DNA of 64,000 nt, from assembly GCF_000963945.1 (NCBI RefSeq), contig NZ_BAMW01000045.1, positions 124,001 to 188,000 of the forward strand, in the 5' to 3' direction. This stretch comes from Acetobacter indonesiensis (GTDB lineage Bacteria; Pseudomonadota; Alphaproteobacteria; Acetobacterales; Acetobacteraceae). The notes under the pieces were generated by a model. That model was not told where the DNA came from. It saw only the letters and a list, made by a program, of their open reading frames with translations, and searched no databases. Shown here piece after piece: positions 25,360 through 34,524 of this stretch. Made by a program: the position numbers and the translations under genes. Position 1 is the stretch's first letter. Each line of letters opens with the position of its first letter.

Positions 25360-26202
25360 TTAATTATCTTTCACCACTGGTGCATCTGGTGTTGATCCCC
25401 ATTCAGCCCATGACCCATCATATAGAGCTGCTTCTGGGAAGCCCGCACGACATAACGCTATATTCAAAACGCTTGCAGTCATGCCTGAGCCACAGGTGGT
25501 AATAGCCTGTTGGTCTTCCCGCATCCCTAATTCGATAAAAATCTGATGGAGTTTGTCTGGTGCAAGAAAGTGTCCACTTTCATCAAGCACCCGTTTGAAC
25601 GGAAGATTCAAAGCACCTGGCATATGCCCCGATGCTACGCCGGGACGAGGCTCAGGCGCACGACCAAAAAAACGCTCAGCCGAGCGAGCGTCTAGGATGG
25701 GGTGCAGATTTTGTTCAATATTGATCAGCATATCCCCCAGCCCTTTCAGACGCTCATAATGTGTCTTGCATCTGTATGATGTGTTCGACTGTTTGGAAGC
25801 CGCCCCCCGTTCAAGGGGAAACTCTTGTGAGCGCCATGCCGGTAATCCTCCATCCAGCACGAAGACGTTTTTGTGCCCGAATAAGCGCGCAAGCCACCAT
25901 CCACGACAGGCGGAAGCGACATTTCCCTGATCATAAAAGACAACGGTGTCCTCCGCACTGATCCCGAGGCTACCGAACAAGGAGGCAAAACGCGCCGGGG
26001 TTGGCACGGTGTGTGGCAGAGTGCTGTCAGGGTCGGAAAACTCTTCAATATCAAAATAGAGGCTGCCAGCAATGTGACCGTCTACAAAGTGTTGACGCGG
26101 ATTAAAGTTTTCACCCGGAAGACAGGCTGTGGCGTCAAGAATTCGAACGGATGAAGTTGAAATTGTATGCTTCAATTCTTCAGCGCAGATGAGAGGAAAC
26201 AT
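25360..26202 (-). CDS. sseA: 3-Mercaptopyruvate/thiosulfate sulfurtransferase (SseA-like)
   Basis: A 280-residue protein of two tandem rhodanese domains; only the second carries the active Cys237, in the loop CGSGMTA. CGSG(V/M)TA is typical of 3-mercaptopyruvate sulfurtransferases rather than of CRKGVTA thiosulfate enzymes. The DARSAERFFGRAPEPRPGVASGHMPGA stretch (about 171-197) is strongly family-like. Start ATG 26202 has GGGA seven bases upstream; the frame begins one codon earlier with TTG. It leads the sseA-metC pair; a 10-bp inverted repeat lies 94 bases upstream. Confidence 0.9.
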   Translation of the reverse strand: MFPLICAEELKHTISTSSVRILDATACLPGENFNPRQHFVDGHIAGSLYFDIEEFSDPDSTLPHTVPTPARFASLFGSLGISAEDTVVFYDQGNVASACRGWWLARLFGHKNVFVLDGGLPAWRSQEFPLERGAASKQSNTSYRCKTHYERLKGLGDMLINIEQNLHPILDARSAERFFGRAPEPRPGVASGHMPGALNLPFKRVLDESGHFLAPDKLHQIFIELGMREDQQAITTCGSGMTASVLNIALCRAGFPEAALYDGSWAEWGSTPDAPVVKDN

Positions 26203-26508
26203 CAATCATTCCCGGTTGGAGGAAACACTTCAGAGGAAAAGCCTACCGGAAGACCCAGAAAAGGAACATTCCTCATTCAGGATTTTACTCATCTTTATCC
26301 GGTTCAAGTTGCAGCGCAGAAGCCACGAACTGAGCGGATATCCCCACAGATAACGTCTCTTGTCTGACAGGAAAGAGGCTCTATCCCCGTCCAAATATGA
26401 AGACCCAAGAAGAGTAATGGTAATTATTAAAATTATGTAATTTATGAGATGTGCATTAGAAGTAAGTCGCTACCAGACAGGACGTAATTTCCGTGTTTTA
26501 CTCACTTC
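26203..26508. promoter_or_regulatory. 306-base divergent gap between sseA-metC and the AI-2E permease gene
   Basis: No gene supported. It contains an interrupted inverted repeat at 26296-26305/26327-26340: TATCCG with CGGATA and GTTC with GAAC, offset by a 4-base bulge. It can fold in either direction and would be in the sseA leader on the minus strand. I looked for SAM-I and SAM-II consensus segments and did not find them. An AT-rich stretch at 26415-26450 may hold promoter elements. Confidence 0.45.
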
Positions 26509-27597
26509 ATGATTAATCGGGCAGGCATCACTTCAGAACGGATCATGTTGGGGCTCCTGCTTGGTGGCATTGCCTATGGCTGTGTCATTGTTCTGGCTCC
26601 GTTTTCTTCCGCGTTGCTCTGGGCTGCTGTGCTCACTTACGCGACATGGCCTGTTTTCCAGCATTTACGGCGACGTATGCGGCCAGTGCCAGCCAGTATG
26701 CTTATGGCGGGATTATGTGCTTTCTGCTTTGTTATCCCTTTGGCTTTTCTGGCATCGGCAACGGTCTCGGCAGGGCCGCGCTGGGCCTACCGTTTGAATG
26801 CTCTGTTTAGTGCCTCACATGAATTGCCTCCCCCGCCCCACTGGCTGGTTGACCTACCCATGTTTGGTCAGGAACTAGCCGTCAAATGGGAACGTCTGGC
26901 GCATAATGTGGACCACGTAGGAACAGAACTGCGGCCCTATGCCGGGGATATTGTGCAATCCCTGCTTGTTCTGCTGATGCAGGTTGCCAATGGTGCGTTG
27001 CACCTGGTTATGGCGTTGTTTATCGCCTTCTTCTTTTGGCTGAGTGGCACCTCGCTTGTTGATACACTCAAGGCCGTTATTACCCGTATAGCCGGTCCTC
27101 ATGCAGACAGGCACCTCCACATTATCGGAGGTACGGTCAGAGGCACTGTATATGGCATTTTGGGAACCGCCATTATTCAGGGGTTTCTGACAGGACTTGG
27201 GTTCTGGTTCATGCATCTGTCAGAGCCCGTGATGTTTGGCGTCATTGCGTCCTTTCTCGCCGTGTTACCTATTGGCGCACCTCTGGTATGGGTTCCGGCC
27301 GGCATATGGCTGATGGTCGAGCATCATTTATGGCGCGGCATTTTTCTTCTACTTTATGGTGTGATTTTTATTTCCGGCGCTGACCATATAATTCGTCCGC
27401 TGTTTATTGCCCGTGGAACCAAGCTTCCCTATCTCCTTACAGTGCTTGGAGTGATTGGTGGTGTAATGGCGTTTGGCGGTTTGGGAATTTTCCTTGGCCC
27501 CATTCTGCTGGCCGTCGGTTTTACTCTGACTGTTGAATTTGCAGGGCGGGAGCAATCTCCGCTTCTTCCTGCTGATGATAAAAGGGGTATGCCTTAA
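26509..27597 (+). CDS. AI-2E transporter family (UPF0118/TqsA-PerM-like) membrane protein
   Basis: A 362-residue polytopic membrane protein with about seven or eight predicted helices: two at the N-terminus (residues 11-50), one at 63-88, a soluble stretch at about 95-150, then several from 150 to 345. PIGAPLVWVPAGIWL and FGGLGIFLGPILLA are family signatures. Despite the name, members export diverse solutes or serve as Na+/H+ antiporters, so the cargo is unknown. The next gene begins one base after its stop, so the two are likely cotranscribed. Confidence 0.88.
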   Translation: MINRAGITSERIMLGLLLGGIAYGCVIVLAPFSSALLWAAVLTYATWPVFQHLRRRMRPVPASMLMAGLCAFCFVIPLAFLASATVSAGPRWAYRLNALFSASHELPPPPHWLVDLPMFGQELAVKWERLAHNVDHVGTELRPYAGDIVQSLLVLLMQVANGALHLVMALFIAFFFWLSGTSLVDTLKAVITRIAGPHADRHLHIIGGTVRGTVYGILGTAIIQGFLTGLGFWFMHLSEPVMFGVIASFLAVLPIGAPLVWVPAGIWLMVEHHLWRGIFLLLYGVIFISGADHIIRPLFIARGTKLPYLLTVLGVIGGVMAFGGLGIFLGPILLAVGFTLTVEFAGREQSPLLPADDKRGMP

Positions 27598-27598
27598 T

Positions 27599-28306
27599 AT
27601 GAGGCGCCATTTCCTTCGTCTTGTTGAACGTCGTCCGCGTCATCGTGTGCCAGTACAGACGTCTTTGCGAGAGATAGAAAGTACCAAGATTATCAGTTGG
27701 AACCTGCTTCGTCGGACAGGAGCAACCATTCACGATGTGGTTGGGTTGATAGAGGCCGAGCAACCAGACATATTGCTAATGCAGGAAGCCACGGAAGAAA
27801 TCGATCTGCTGCCTGATCTTATCGGTGGCCATTATGCACGAGCCCCCCTGCCCGGCCGCATCCACGGTGTTGCCTGTTGGAGCCGTCAGGCATTTGCACG
27901 TCCCCCGCGCGCCTGCACTATTCCTTCGGGTGCCGTCGTAAAACGTCATGCCCAAATTATTGAGTATAATTCATTTTCTTTGGCGAATGTTCATTTGTCG
28001 CATGGGCAAATGCTCAACCGCAGACAGTTGCGTCGTATTGCAGCCTTAATGCCTGCCCCTTGTGCCATTCTCGGTGACTTTAACCTTGTCGGTCCCACAT
28101 TGGTGCCAGGTTTTCACGATGTTGGGCCAAAAGCCCCTACGCACCGAATGGTCGATCTTCTGCCTATTCGTATTGATCGTTGCTTGGTAGATGGCATGAG
28201 TTGCCTGAGTGCCCGTGTATTGCCGGTCTTTGCATCTGACCACAGGCCAATAGCGGTCAGGTTGAAACCAACGGTAAGCAGTCTGGTCGCCGCATCTTAT
28301 AGATAA
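27599..28306 (+). CDS. Endonuclease/exonuclease/phosphatase (EEP) family protein
   Basis: A 235-residue EEP-fold hydrolase. Motifs: KIISWNLLR (Asn for metal), DILLMQEATEEID (metal-binding Glu), VHLSHGQMLNR, ILGDFNL (catalytic Asp/Asn) and the C-terminal SDHRPIAVRL with the catalytic His. These cover the full Mg-dependent phosphodiesterase site. Such proteins may act on DNA, inositol phosphates or sphingomyelin-like lipids. It starts at ATG 27599, one base after the permease stop, and overlaps the convergent cls gene by 10 bases at the 3' ends. Placement beside a cardiolipin synthase resembles clusters where EEP proteins and PLD-type synthases co-occur. Confidence 0.88.
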   Translation: MRRHFLRLVERRPRHRVPVQTSLREIESTKIISWNLLRRTGATIHDVVGLIEAEQPDILLMQEATEEIDLLPDLIGGHYARAPLPGRIHGVACWSRQAFARPPRACTIPSGAVVKRHAQIIEYNSFSLANVHLSHGQMLNRRQLRRIAALMPAPCAILGDFNLVGPTLVPGFHDVGPKAPTHRMVDLLPIRIDRCLVDGMSCLSARVLPVFASDHRPIAVRLKPTVSSLVAASYR

Positions 28307-29724
28307 GGCATGCCGAGACGTGCTGCTGCGTCCCTAACTTTTATAAGATAATTTCGTTTATCAAGATCATGATGTGTCAGGCGCACATTGCGATGCCGTG
28401 TCATAAAATCATCCAGCACACCTGCCAGAGTGATGTCATAGATTTCCAAATTGATCTCGAAATTGAGTCGCAAACTACGGATATCAAGATTGGAACTGCC
28501 CACGCATGACCATGCCCTATCAACCACCATCAGTTTTGAATGATTAAAAGGCGGCTTGACCCGCCAAACCCGAACACCAGCATCCAGAAGTGGCGAGATA
28601 TTGGCGGCACAAGCCCAGTCAAGTGGCGGATGGTTACTTGTAAGCGGTATAATGACATCAACCTGCACACCGCGAAGGGCAGCTAACGCCAATTCAGACA
28701 TCAGGCGTGACCCCGGTAAAAAATAGGGTGTCATCAGACGGACCTGCTTCCTGGCCAGCGTTATGGCCTGAAGCATGGTATATTCTATTTTTTCAAGATC
28801 CGTATCTGGCCCTGCTGTTACAATGCGGGCAACAGATTCCCCATTGGCTGTGTGTTCCTGAAAATAGATATCGCCGGCCAAAACTTCCTGCGTAGCGAAG
28901 TACCAGTCCCATGCCATGGCTTCTGAAAGCTGGCGAACAATTGGGCCTTCCAGCTTGAAGTGAGTATCAGAAACAGGGTGGCGCGGTTTGAGGGCCAGCA
29001 AATTTTCATTTGCAATATTAAGGCCTCCCATGAACCCTACTTTGCCATCAACAACCAAAATTTTGCGATGGTTCCGTAAATTCAAAAATGGCATTCGCCA
29101 TGGCAGTATGGAGTGCATGAAGCGGGCGCAAGGCACGCCAGCTTTTTTTAATCGCCAGTAAACCCCGGAAAAAAAATAGCCACTACCAATGCCATCAACC
29201 AGAACGCGAACTTCAACTCCTCGTTTGCGAGCGGCAACCAGTTTTTCCATGAAGTCTCCACCCACATTATCATTCCGAAAAATGTAGGAGCAGAGCAAAA
29301 TGCTTTTTTCAGCCTCATCTATGGCAGAAAGCATATGTGGATAAGCTCCATCTCCATCATGCAGGCAGGAAATGCAGTTGCCGCCAACCAACGGGCGGCT
29401 TGTTAATTTGCTAACCATAAGGGCAAGAGGCGCAAATTGCCCGTCAAGCTCCCTGTTCCATGAAGAGTTCTGCGTTGCCTGAAACCGATGAGCCGAGCGT
29501 CCACTAACAAGTTTTTTTGCAAGGCGCCGGACGCGGTTGATACCAAACATCAGATACAGAACAGTACCTAATGCTGGCATCAGAACACAAATGCCTATCC
29601 AACCAATAGCGGAAGACGTATTGCGTTTTGTAAGTAAGATATGAAGAGAAACAGATATAACCAGCACAAACCGGATGAGTGTCACTGTTAACAAAGGTAA
29701 CGGCGGCAGAATATCAAACGGCAT
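28297..29724 (-). CDS. cls: Cardiolipin synthase (PLD family)
   Basis: A 475-residue two-HKD phospholipase D superfamily enzyme. Two N-terminal membrane helices (about residues 10-30 and 37-60) are followed by HKD 1 (NHRKILVVDGKVGFMGGLN) and HKD 2 (FNHSKLMVVDRAWSCVGSSNLD). FLNLRNHRKI and GSSNLDIRS identify bacterial cardiolipin synthases, which join two phosphatidylglycerol molecules at the inner membrane. The gene is divergent from yraN and overlaps the EEP gene tail to tail by 10 bases. Acetic acid bacteria depend on membrane lipid composition for acid tolerance, which fits but is not evidence. Confidence 0.94.
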   Translation of the reverse strand: MPFDILPPLPLLTVTLIRFVLVISVSLHILLTKRNTSSAIGWIGICVLMPALGTVLYLMFGINRVRRLAKKLVSGRSAHRFQATQNSSWNRELDGQFAPLALMVSKLTSRPLVGGNCISCLHDGDGAYPHMLSAIDEAEKSILLCSYIFRNDNVGGDFMEKLVAARKRGVEVRVLVDGIGSGYFFSGVYWRLKKAGVPCARFMHSILPWRMPFLNLRNHRKILVVDGKVGFMGGLNIANENLLALKPRHPVSDTHFKLEGPIVRQLSEAMAWDWYFATQEVLAGDIYFQEHTANGESVARIVTAGPDTDLEKIEYTMLQAITLARKQVRLMTPYFLPGSRLMSELALAALRGVQVDVIIPLTSNHPPLDWACAANISPLLDAGVRVWRVKPPFNHSKLMVVDRAWSCVGSSNLDIRSLRLNFEINLEIYDITLAGVLDDFMTRHRNVRLTHHDLDKRNYLIKVRDAAARLGMPYL

Positions 29725-29748
29725 GGTGCAAGGTGTATCCTGTTAAGG

Positions 29749-30174
29749 ATGAGTGTTGTGCGAAGTATAATGCATAGACAGAAGCCAAAACAGAAACAAA
29801 GCTCCTTGATCAGGCAACAACGAGGACTTGTTGCGTATACAGATGGCCTGACAGCGGAGGGCATCGTCAAGGCTGCGTGCTTGCAAGACGGATGGAGTAT
29901 TTTGCTGGAAAGAGCCAAGACTTTACGTGGCGAAATTGATCTTGTGGTCCGTAAAGATAAGATAATTTGTTTTATTGAAGTAAAAAAGCGAAAAACACTT
30001 ACAGCGGCGGCTGAATGTCTCACGCAGAAACAACAGACACGCCTGTATCAGGCTGCAGAATGTCTTTTGGCCCAGCATCCAGAATGGATTTATGACGAAT
30101 TACGCTTTGATCTTTTTATGATTGATCAACAGCAGGAAATAGCTTGGATAAAGGACATTATCCGTCAAATGTAA
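29749..30174 (+). CDS. YraN family (UPF0102) nuclease-fold protein
   Basis: Up to 141 residues with the restriction-endonuclease-like UPF0102 core: TDGLTAEGIVKAACLQDGWSIL, then GEIDLVVRKDKIICFIEVKKRK, giving the Asp and the Glu-X-Lys of a PD-(D/E)XK site. The cellular role of YraN proteins is not established; many lie next to rRNA methyltransferase rsmI, but not here. The start is uncertain: ATG 29749 is preceded directly by AAGG, while ATG 29770 has GAAG four bases upstream. A bidirectional terminator follows. Confidence 0.85.
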   Translation: MSVVRSIMHRQKPKQKQSSLIRQQRGLVAYTDGLTAEGIVKAACLQDGWSILLERAKTLRGEIDLVVRKDKIICFIEVKKRKTLTAAAECLTQKQQTRLYQAAECLLAQHPEWIYDELRFDLFMIDQQQEIAWIKDIIRQM

Positions 30175-30196
30175 AATTTTCTAAAAATATTAGAAG

Positions 30197-30241
30197 TAAG
30201 AAGTTTTTGTTTTTCAAAGTCTGAAAAGCGAAAACTTCTTA
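30197..30241. terminator. Bidirectional terminator between yraN and the His-rich gene
   Basis: An 11-bp perfect stem (30197-30207 with 30231-30241) encloses an inner 5-bp stem (30211-30215 with 30223-30227). Outer arms carry T-rich ends on both strands. It sits between converging genes. Confidence 0.72.
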
Positions 30242-30252
30242 TAAAGTATTAA

Positions 30253-30555
30253 TCAGGTGCGGTGACGGCGTACTGAATGAGCAACAACATGCTTGGGGTG
30301 ATAAGACACCAGATGAACCATGTTGTGAGAGGCCGCATGATGGTTTGCAGCAACCTGATGGCTTGCATATGAAACCCGGCTGACATGATGAACATGCACA
30401 ACAGGGGGTGCCGCCGTCAGAGAAGCAAAAGTCAGTTTGCTTGCTTCAAGGTCAGAAATGATACGTTCTGCATGTGCTGAAGAACTGACGGCAACTACGC
30501 CAGCGCTCAGGCCTACAAATGCAAAAGCGCAACGCACAAACGGAAGACGCATCAT
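30253..30555 (-). CDS. Small secreted histidine-rich protein
   Basis: A 100-residue protein. A clear signal peptide (hydrophobic FAFVGLSAGVVAVSSS, cleavage after AHA at about residue 29) leaves a mature chain of about 70 residues. Twelve of these are His, in spaced clusters such as VHVHH and NHHAASHN, and it ends in VRRHRT. No Cys and no known domain. Such composition suggests periplasmic metal (Zn, Ni, Cu) binding or acid buffering; this is inference. It stands alone between a terminator and grxD. I do not recognise a named family. Confidence 0.7.
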   Translation of the reverse strand: MMRLPFVRCAFAFVGLSAGVVAVSSSAHAERIISDLEASKLTFASLTAAPPVVHVHHVSRVSYASHQVAANHHAASHNMVHLVSYHPKHVVAHSVRRHRT

Positions 30556-30629
30556 TAAAAAGCTTCCTCACTCATATTGAACTCTTTGGCAGACTACACA
30601 CGCTGCCAAAGAGCTGACAACTTAAAAAA

Positions 30630-30968
30630 TCAGGATTCAGCAGAACAGGCGATATTTTTTTCTTTCAGAAGGTTCTGCAGTTCACCTGACTGGAACATTT
30701 CCATGACAATATCGCAGCCGCCAATAAATTCCCCTTTGACATAAAGCTGAGGAATTGTGGGCCAGTTAGAGTAGTCTTTGATGCCCTGACGGATAGCCGG
30801 GTCAGCTAGCACATTGATTGCTTTGAATGGTGCGCCAAGATGAGACAGGATCTGCACTACGCGGGCAGAAAAGCCACACTGGGGAAAGTCTGCATCACCC
30901 TTCATGAACAGCACGACAGGATTGGTGTCGATTTCGTTCTGGATATGCTGCTTGACTGTTTCAGACAT
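30630..30968 (-). CDS. grxD: Monothiol glutaredoxin Grx4/GrxD
   Basis: A 112-residue thioredoxin-fold protein with the CGFS site at residues 31-34, the hallmark of monothiol glutaredoxins that bind a [2Fe-2S] cluster with glutathione. KGDADFPQCGFS, NWPTIPQLYVKGEFIGGCDI and the final helices are standard. It works in iron-sulfur cluster trafficking, often as a complex with BolA, whose gene lies 36 bases upstream on the same strand. That neighbour pair, after the pur genes, is conserved in Alphaproteobacteria. Confidence 0.97.
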   Translation of the reverse strand: MSETVKQHIQNEIDTNPVVLFMKGDADFPQCGFSARVVQILSHLGAPFKAINVLADPAIRQGIKDYSNWPTIPQLYVKGEFIGGCDIVMEMFQSGELQNLLKEKNIACSAES

Positions 30969-31004
30969 GATGATTGTCCTTATATAGAAAAGAAATGTGA
31001 GGCT

Positions 31005-31235
31005 TCAGGGGGTAGAAGTTTGCAAAGCCAGAGCATGCAACTTGCCGCCCATATGCCCCTGCAATGCCTGATAAACGAGCTGATGCTGCTTCACGCGTGA
31101 CAGACCTTGGAATGCCTCACTGATCACAGAGCAGGAATAATGGTCTCCATCCCCGGCCAGATCATCAATTTTGATCTGGGCATCGGGGAAGGCCTGACGG
31201 ATGTATGATTCAAGTTCTGCGGCGGACATCGCCAT
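31005..31235 (-). CDS. BolA family protein
   Basis: A 76-residue BolA-like protein of the short (IbaG/BolA2-like) type. The fold segments are AAELESYIRQAFPDAQIKIDD, a loop with DGDHYSCSVIS, and SRVKQHQLVYQALQGHMGGKLHALAL, with the conserved His near the C-terminus that can ligate a bridging [2Fe-2S] cluster with a monothiol glutaredoxin. The glutaredoxin gene is directly downstream. It follows purL by 24 bases and is probably part of the pur transcript. Confidence 0.95.
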   Translation of the reverse strand: MAMSAAELESYIRQAFPDAQIKIDDLAGDGDHYSCSVISEAFQGLSRVKQHQLVYQALQGHMGGKLHALALQTSTP

Positions 31236-31259
31236 AGAGGAAAACTCCTGTTCTTTACT

Positions 31260-33458
31260 TCAGCTTGCCATCAAGGCTGGAAAAAAAGCCTCATGCGCAA
31301 CGGTAAGGCGAGCAGCAGATATTGTGACGCCATTTGGCAAAATCAATTCATTTCCACCTGATCGGCCAATCAATCGAGCCGGAACGCCTGCTTTTTCAGC
31401 TTTCTGACAGAAACCGTCAGCATCTTTTACGCACACCAGATAGCGGGCTTGATCTTCCCCAAACCAGAAGGCTTCCGGACGAATGCCAGAATCTGGGCTT
31501 TCAAGTTCACAGCCAATTCCACTCGCCATGACCATTTCGGCTGCGGCAACAAGAATGCCTCCATCAGCAATATCATGACAGGCAGTTACGGTACCGTTCA
31601 GAATCTCATTCCGAACAAAATCGCCATTTCGCTTTTCTGCAACCAGATCAACCTGTGGCGGTGGCCCTTCTTCACGCCCCAGAATTTCACGCAGCCAGAT
31701 GGATTGACCAAGTTCGCCCTTTGTTTCGCCAATGAGCACAAGCGCACTCTCTGACGCCATACCTAAGCCAACAGCTTTAGACACATCTTCAAACACACCA
31801 AGCGCGCCAATGGCTGGTGTAGGAAGGATTGCCATGGTCGAGCCGTCAGGCTGGCGTGTCTCGTTATAGAGGGATACGTTACCGCTTACGACCGGGAAAT
31901 CGAGCGCACGACACGCCTCGCCCATGCCTTCAATAGCGGCAACAAATTGCCCCATAATTTCAGGCTTTTCCGGGTTGCCGAAGTTCAGGTTATCCGTCAC
32001 GGCCAGAGGGCGTGCGCCGGTGGCCGTAATGTTTCGCCAAGCTTCAGCAACAGCTTGAGCACCACCGGATTTCGGGTCTGCCTGACAATAACGAGGAGTG
32101 CAGTCCGTTGTCAGAGCCAGGCCCAGAGTCGTGTCTTCAATTTTGACAATTGCAGCATCTGCTGCGCCCGGACGCCTTACGGTCTGCCCACCTACTGTGC
32201 TGTCATACTGATTCCAGACCCATGCGCGTGAAGCAAGATCAGGCGAACCGACAAGCTTCAGCAACATGGCGTCCAAGGAAAGTGGCGCGTGAACAGCTTC
32301 GAGCGGCGCAGGAGCCTGTGGCGTTGCGGCTGGCCGGTCGTAAATCGGGGCTTCTTCCGCCAAAGGATCAAGCGGAATATCAGCTTCGACCTGCCCTTTG
32401 TGTTTAACCACAATATGACCTGTATCAGTCAGATGACCGATAACGGCGAAATCGAGCTCCCACTTTTCAAAAATCTTGCGGGCAATTTCTGTGCGGTCAG
32501 GACGCAGCACAATCAGCATGCGTTCCTGACTTTCTGACAGCATCATTTCATACGCAGTCATGCCAGGTTCGCGCTGTGGCACTGCATCAAGATCAAGCTC
32601 AATCCCGACGCCGCCTTTGCCTGCCATTTCGACAGAGGAAGACGTAAGGCCTGCGGCACCCATATCCTGAATGGCGACAATGGCGTCAGTTGCCATCAGT
32701 TCCAGACAGGCTTCAATCAGTAGTTTTTCAATGAAAGGATCGCCGACCTGCACGGTTGGCCGCTTGGCAAGGGCGTTTTCATCGAACTCGGCGGAAGACA
32801 TGGTGGCACCATGAATCCCATCGCGGCCTGTGCGTGACCCAACATATACAACAGGATTGCCGACCCCGGCAGCAGCAGACAGGAAGATACGGTCTTTCCG
32901 CGCAATGCCCACGGTCATGGCATTAACTAATGGGTTGCCGTCATAAGCAGGATGGAAATTGATTTCCCCCCCCACGGTCGGCACACCAACGCAGTTACCG
33001 TAGCCACCGATGCCGCGCACAACGCCATCAATAATCTGACGGGTTCGGGGCGTATCCGGGCTACCGAAACGCAGAGCGTTCAGGTTAGCGACGGGGCGAG
33101 CCCCCATGGTAAAGACATCGCGCAAAATGCCGCCAACACCTGTCGCAGCACCCTGATAAGGTTCAATGAACGACGGGTGGTTATGGCTTTCCATTTTGAA
33201 GATGGCTGCATAGCCTTCCCCAATATCAACCACCCCAGCATTTTCACCCGGTCCATGAATAACCCAAGGAGCCGTAGTGGGAAGTGTACGCAGCCATTTA
33301 CGGGAGGATTTATAGGAACAATGTTCTGACCACATGACGGAAAACACGCCCAGCTCTGTCAGACTGGGTGTACGGCCCATAATTTTCAGAACGCGGTCAT
33401 ATTCTTCAGATGTCAGGCCGAATTCACGGGCCAGAGCAAGATCGACGGTCTTTTTCAC
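31260..33458 (-). CDS. purL: Phosphoribosylformylglycinamidine synthase subunit PurL (small type)
   Basis: PurL is the ATP-dependent amidoligase that turns FGAR into FGAM in purine synthesis. At 732 residues it is the small form, which needs separate PurQ (glutaminase) and PurS subunits; both genes lie upstream here. Landmarks include [49 protein letters not shown] (about 91-113), [12 protein letters not shown] and the C-terminal [12 protein letters not shown]. Its start overlaps the purQ stop by four bases. Confidence 0.98.
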   Translation of the reverse strand: MKKTVDLALAREFGLTSEEYDRVLKIMGRTPSLTELGVFSVMWSEHCSYKSSRKWLRTLPTTAPWVIHGPGENAGVVDIGEGYAAIFKMESHNHPSFIEPYQGAATGVGGILRDVFTMGARPVANLNALRFGSPDTPRTRQIIDGVVRGIGGYGNCVGVPTVGGEINFHPAYDGNPLVNAMTVGIARKDRIFLSAAAGVGNPVVYVGSRTGRDGIHGATMSSAEFDENALAKRPTVQVGDPFIEKLLIEACLELMATDAIVAIQDMGAAGLTSSSVEMAGKGGVGIELDLDAVPQREPGMTAYEMMLSESQERMLIVLRPDRTEIARKIFEKWELDFAVIGHLTDTGHIVVKHKGQVEADIPLDPLAEEAPIYDRPAATPQAPAPLEAVHAPLSLDAMLLKLVGSPDLASRAWVWNQYDSTVGGQTVRRPGAADAAIVKIEDTTLGLALTTDCTPRYCQADPKSGGAQAVAEAWRNITATGARPLAVTDNLNFGNPEKPEIMGQFVAAIEGMGEACRALDFPVVSGNVSLYNETRQPDGSTMAILPTPAIGALGVFEDVSKAVGLGMASESALVLIGETKGELGQSIWLREILGREEGPPPQVDLVAEKRNGDFVRNEILNGTVTACHDIADGGILVAAAEMVMASGIGCELESPDSGIRPEAFWFGEDQARYLVCVKDADGFCQKAEKAGVPARLIGRSGGNELILPNGVTISAARLTVAHEAFFPALMAS

Positions 33459-34156
33459 CGGACAAAAGCCTCCACAAGACCTTCAAACAGCGGCAGACCA
33501 TCTTCCCCGCCCATTAGCGGGTCAACAAGGTCTTCCGGGTGAGGCATCATGCCGCAGATACGCGTATTTTCACTGAGAATACCTGCGATACTGTTTATGC
33601 TGCCATTGGGGTTGGTTTCAGCATCATCTGCCTGCACATCACCTTTGGCGTTGGCATAACGGAAAGCGACCAGGCCTTCCCCTTCCAGCTTTTCCAGAGT
33701 CTGGCTATCGGCAGTATAATTACCATCACCATGAGCTAGAGGGGTGCGGAAAACAGCATCTTTGGCCCATTTATGGGTGAATGGCGTATCATTACGTTCC
33801 ACACGAAGGTGACAGTCTTGTGACAGGAAACGCAGGTTGGCATTGCGCAGCAGGGCGCCCGGAAGCATGCCTGTTTCAGTCAGAATCTGAAAACCATTGC
33901 AGACGCCCAGAATGTGGCCACCTTTTTGCGCGAACGCCCGGATTGCGGCCATAATGGGAGAATGGGCTGCCATAGCGCCGCAGCGCAAATAATCCCCGTA
34001 GCTAAAGCCGCCGGGCAGCACGACCAGATCAACATCCGGCAGGTCTGTATCGCGGTGCCAAAGCATGGTGGGGGCTTTGCCCGTTACACGTTTAAGCGCG
34101 ATTGCCATATCGCGCTCACGGTTGGTGCCGGGAAAAACGACAATCGCTGATTTCAT
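33455..34156 (-). CDS. purQ: Phosphoribosylformylglycinamidine synthase glutaminase subunit PurQ
   Basis: A 233-residue class I glutamine amidotransferase that feeds ammonia to PurL. The nucleophile is Cys86 in [11 protein letters not shown]; the partner His and Glu are in MMPHPEDL near the C-terminus. [12 protein letters not shown] is the PurQ-specific stretch. The start ATG overlaps the stop of the upstream Rap1a/Tai-like gene (ATGA), so that gene is coupled into the operon rather than lying beside it. Confidence 0.98.
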   Translation of the reverse strand: MKSAIVVFPGTNRERDMAIALKRVTGKAPTMLWHRDTDLPDVDLVVLPGGFSYGDYLRCGAMAAHSPIMAAIRAFAQKGGHILGVCNGFQILTETGMLPGALLRNANLRFLSQDCHLRVERNDTPFTHKWAKDAVFRTPLAHGDGNYTADSQTLEKLEGEGLVAFRYANAKGDVQADDAETNPNGSINSIAGILSENTRICGMMPHPEDLVDPLMGGEDGLPLFEGLVEAFVR

Positions 34157-34524
34157 TTTGTGGCGCTACATGGGTAAGAGTCATGCAAAGCACGGAAGAC
34201 GCTTTCGCCTACCGGCTTGGAGAGGCTATCTGAATGGCCTTTAAGCCAGCTTATGACCTTTGACCGCATGGAGGCTGCATTTTCAGAAGCGGGAATACAA
34301 AAACCGGCGGGTGCGTTAGCGTCGCCTTCATTTTTGTCGTTAATTTTTGCCAATGCACCAGCGTCTGCCATACCCGTTATGTAAGCGTCGCAGACGCTTG
34401 CACCGGCAGGTTTGGAGCATACGCGGGCAAAATTGCCTGCCTGCATAGGCGAAATCCGCTGGGCATGGGCTGCTGCCGGCACGAGCAGAACACCACCCAA
34501 AGCGATGAGAACGAAACGCTTCAT
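34153..34524 (-). CDS. Secreted Rap1a/Tai-like small protein within the purine operon
   Basis: A 123-residue protein with a signal peptide ([21 protein letters not shown], cleavage near residue 21). The mature part has four Cys (VCSKP, VCDAY, FCIPA and YPC), suitable for two periplasmic disulfides, and the YITGMADAG plus FCIPAS pattern of the Rap1a/Tai immunity-protein fold. In Serratia such proteins neutralise T6SS amidase effectors; here no effector or T6SS gene is near. It begins in the purS stop (TAATG) and ends in the purQ start (ATGA). An export protein so tightly locked between purine genes is unexpected; its role is unknown. Confidence 0.75.
   Translation of the reverse strand: MKRFVLIALGGVLLVPAAAHAQRISPMQAGNFARVCSKPAGASVCDAYITGMADAGALAKINDKNEGDANAPAGFCIPASENAASMRSKVISWLKGHSDSLSKPVGESVFRALHDSYPCSATK

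Noticed and set aside
26203..26508. SAM riboswitch ahead of sseA-metC
   Set aside because: I compared by eye with SAM-I and SAM-II core segments and found no match; only an unassigned inverted repeat remains.
34153..34524. A toxin-immunity pair in the purine operon
   Set aside because: Only the immunity-like fold is present; no effector, Rhs or T6SS component is near, so an immunity role is unsupported.
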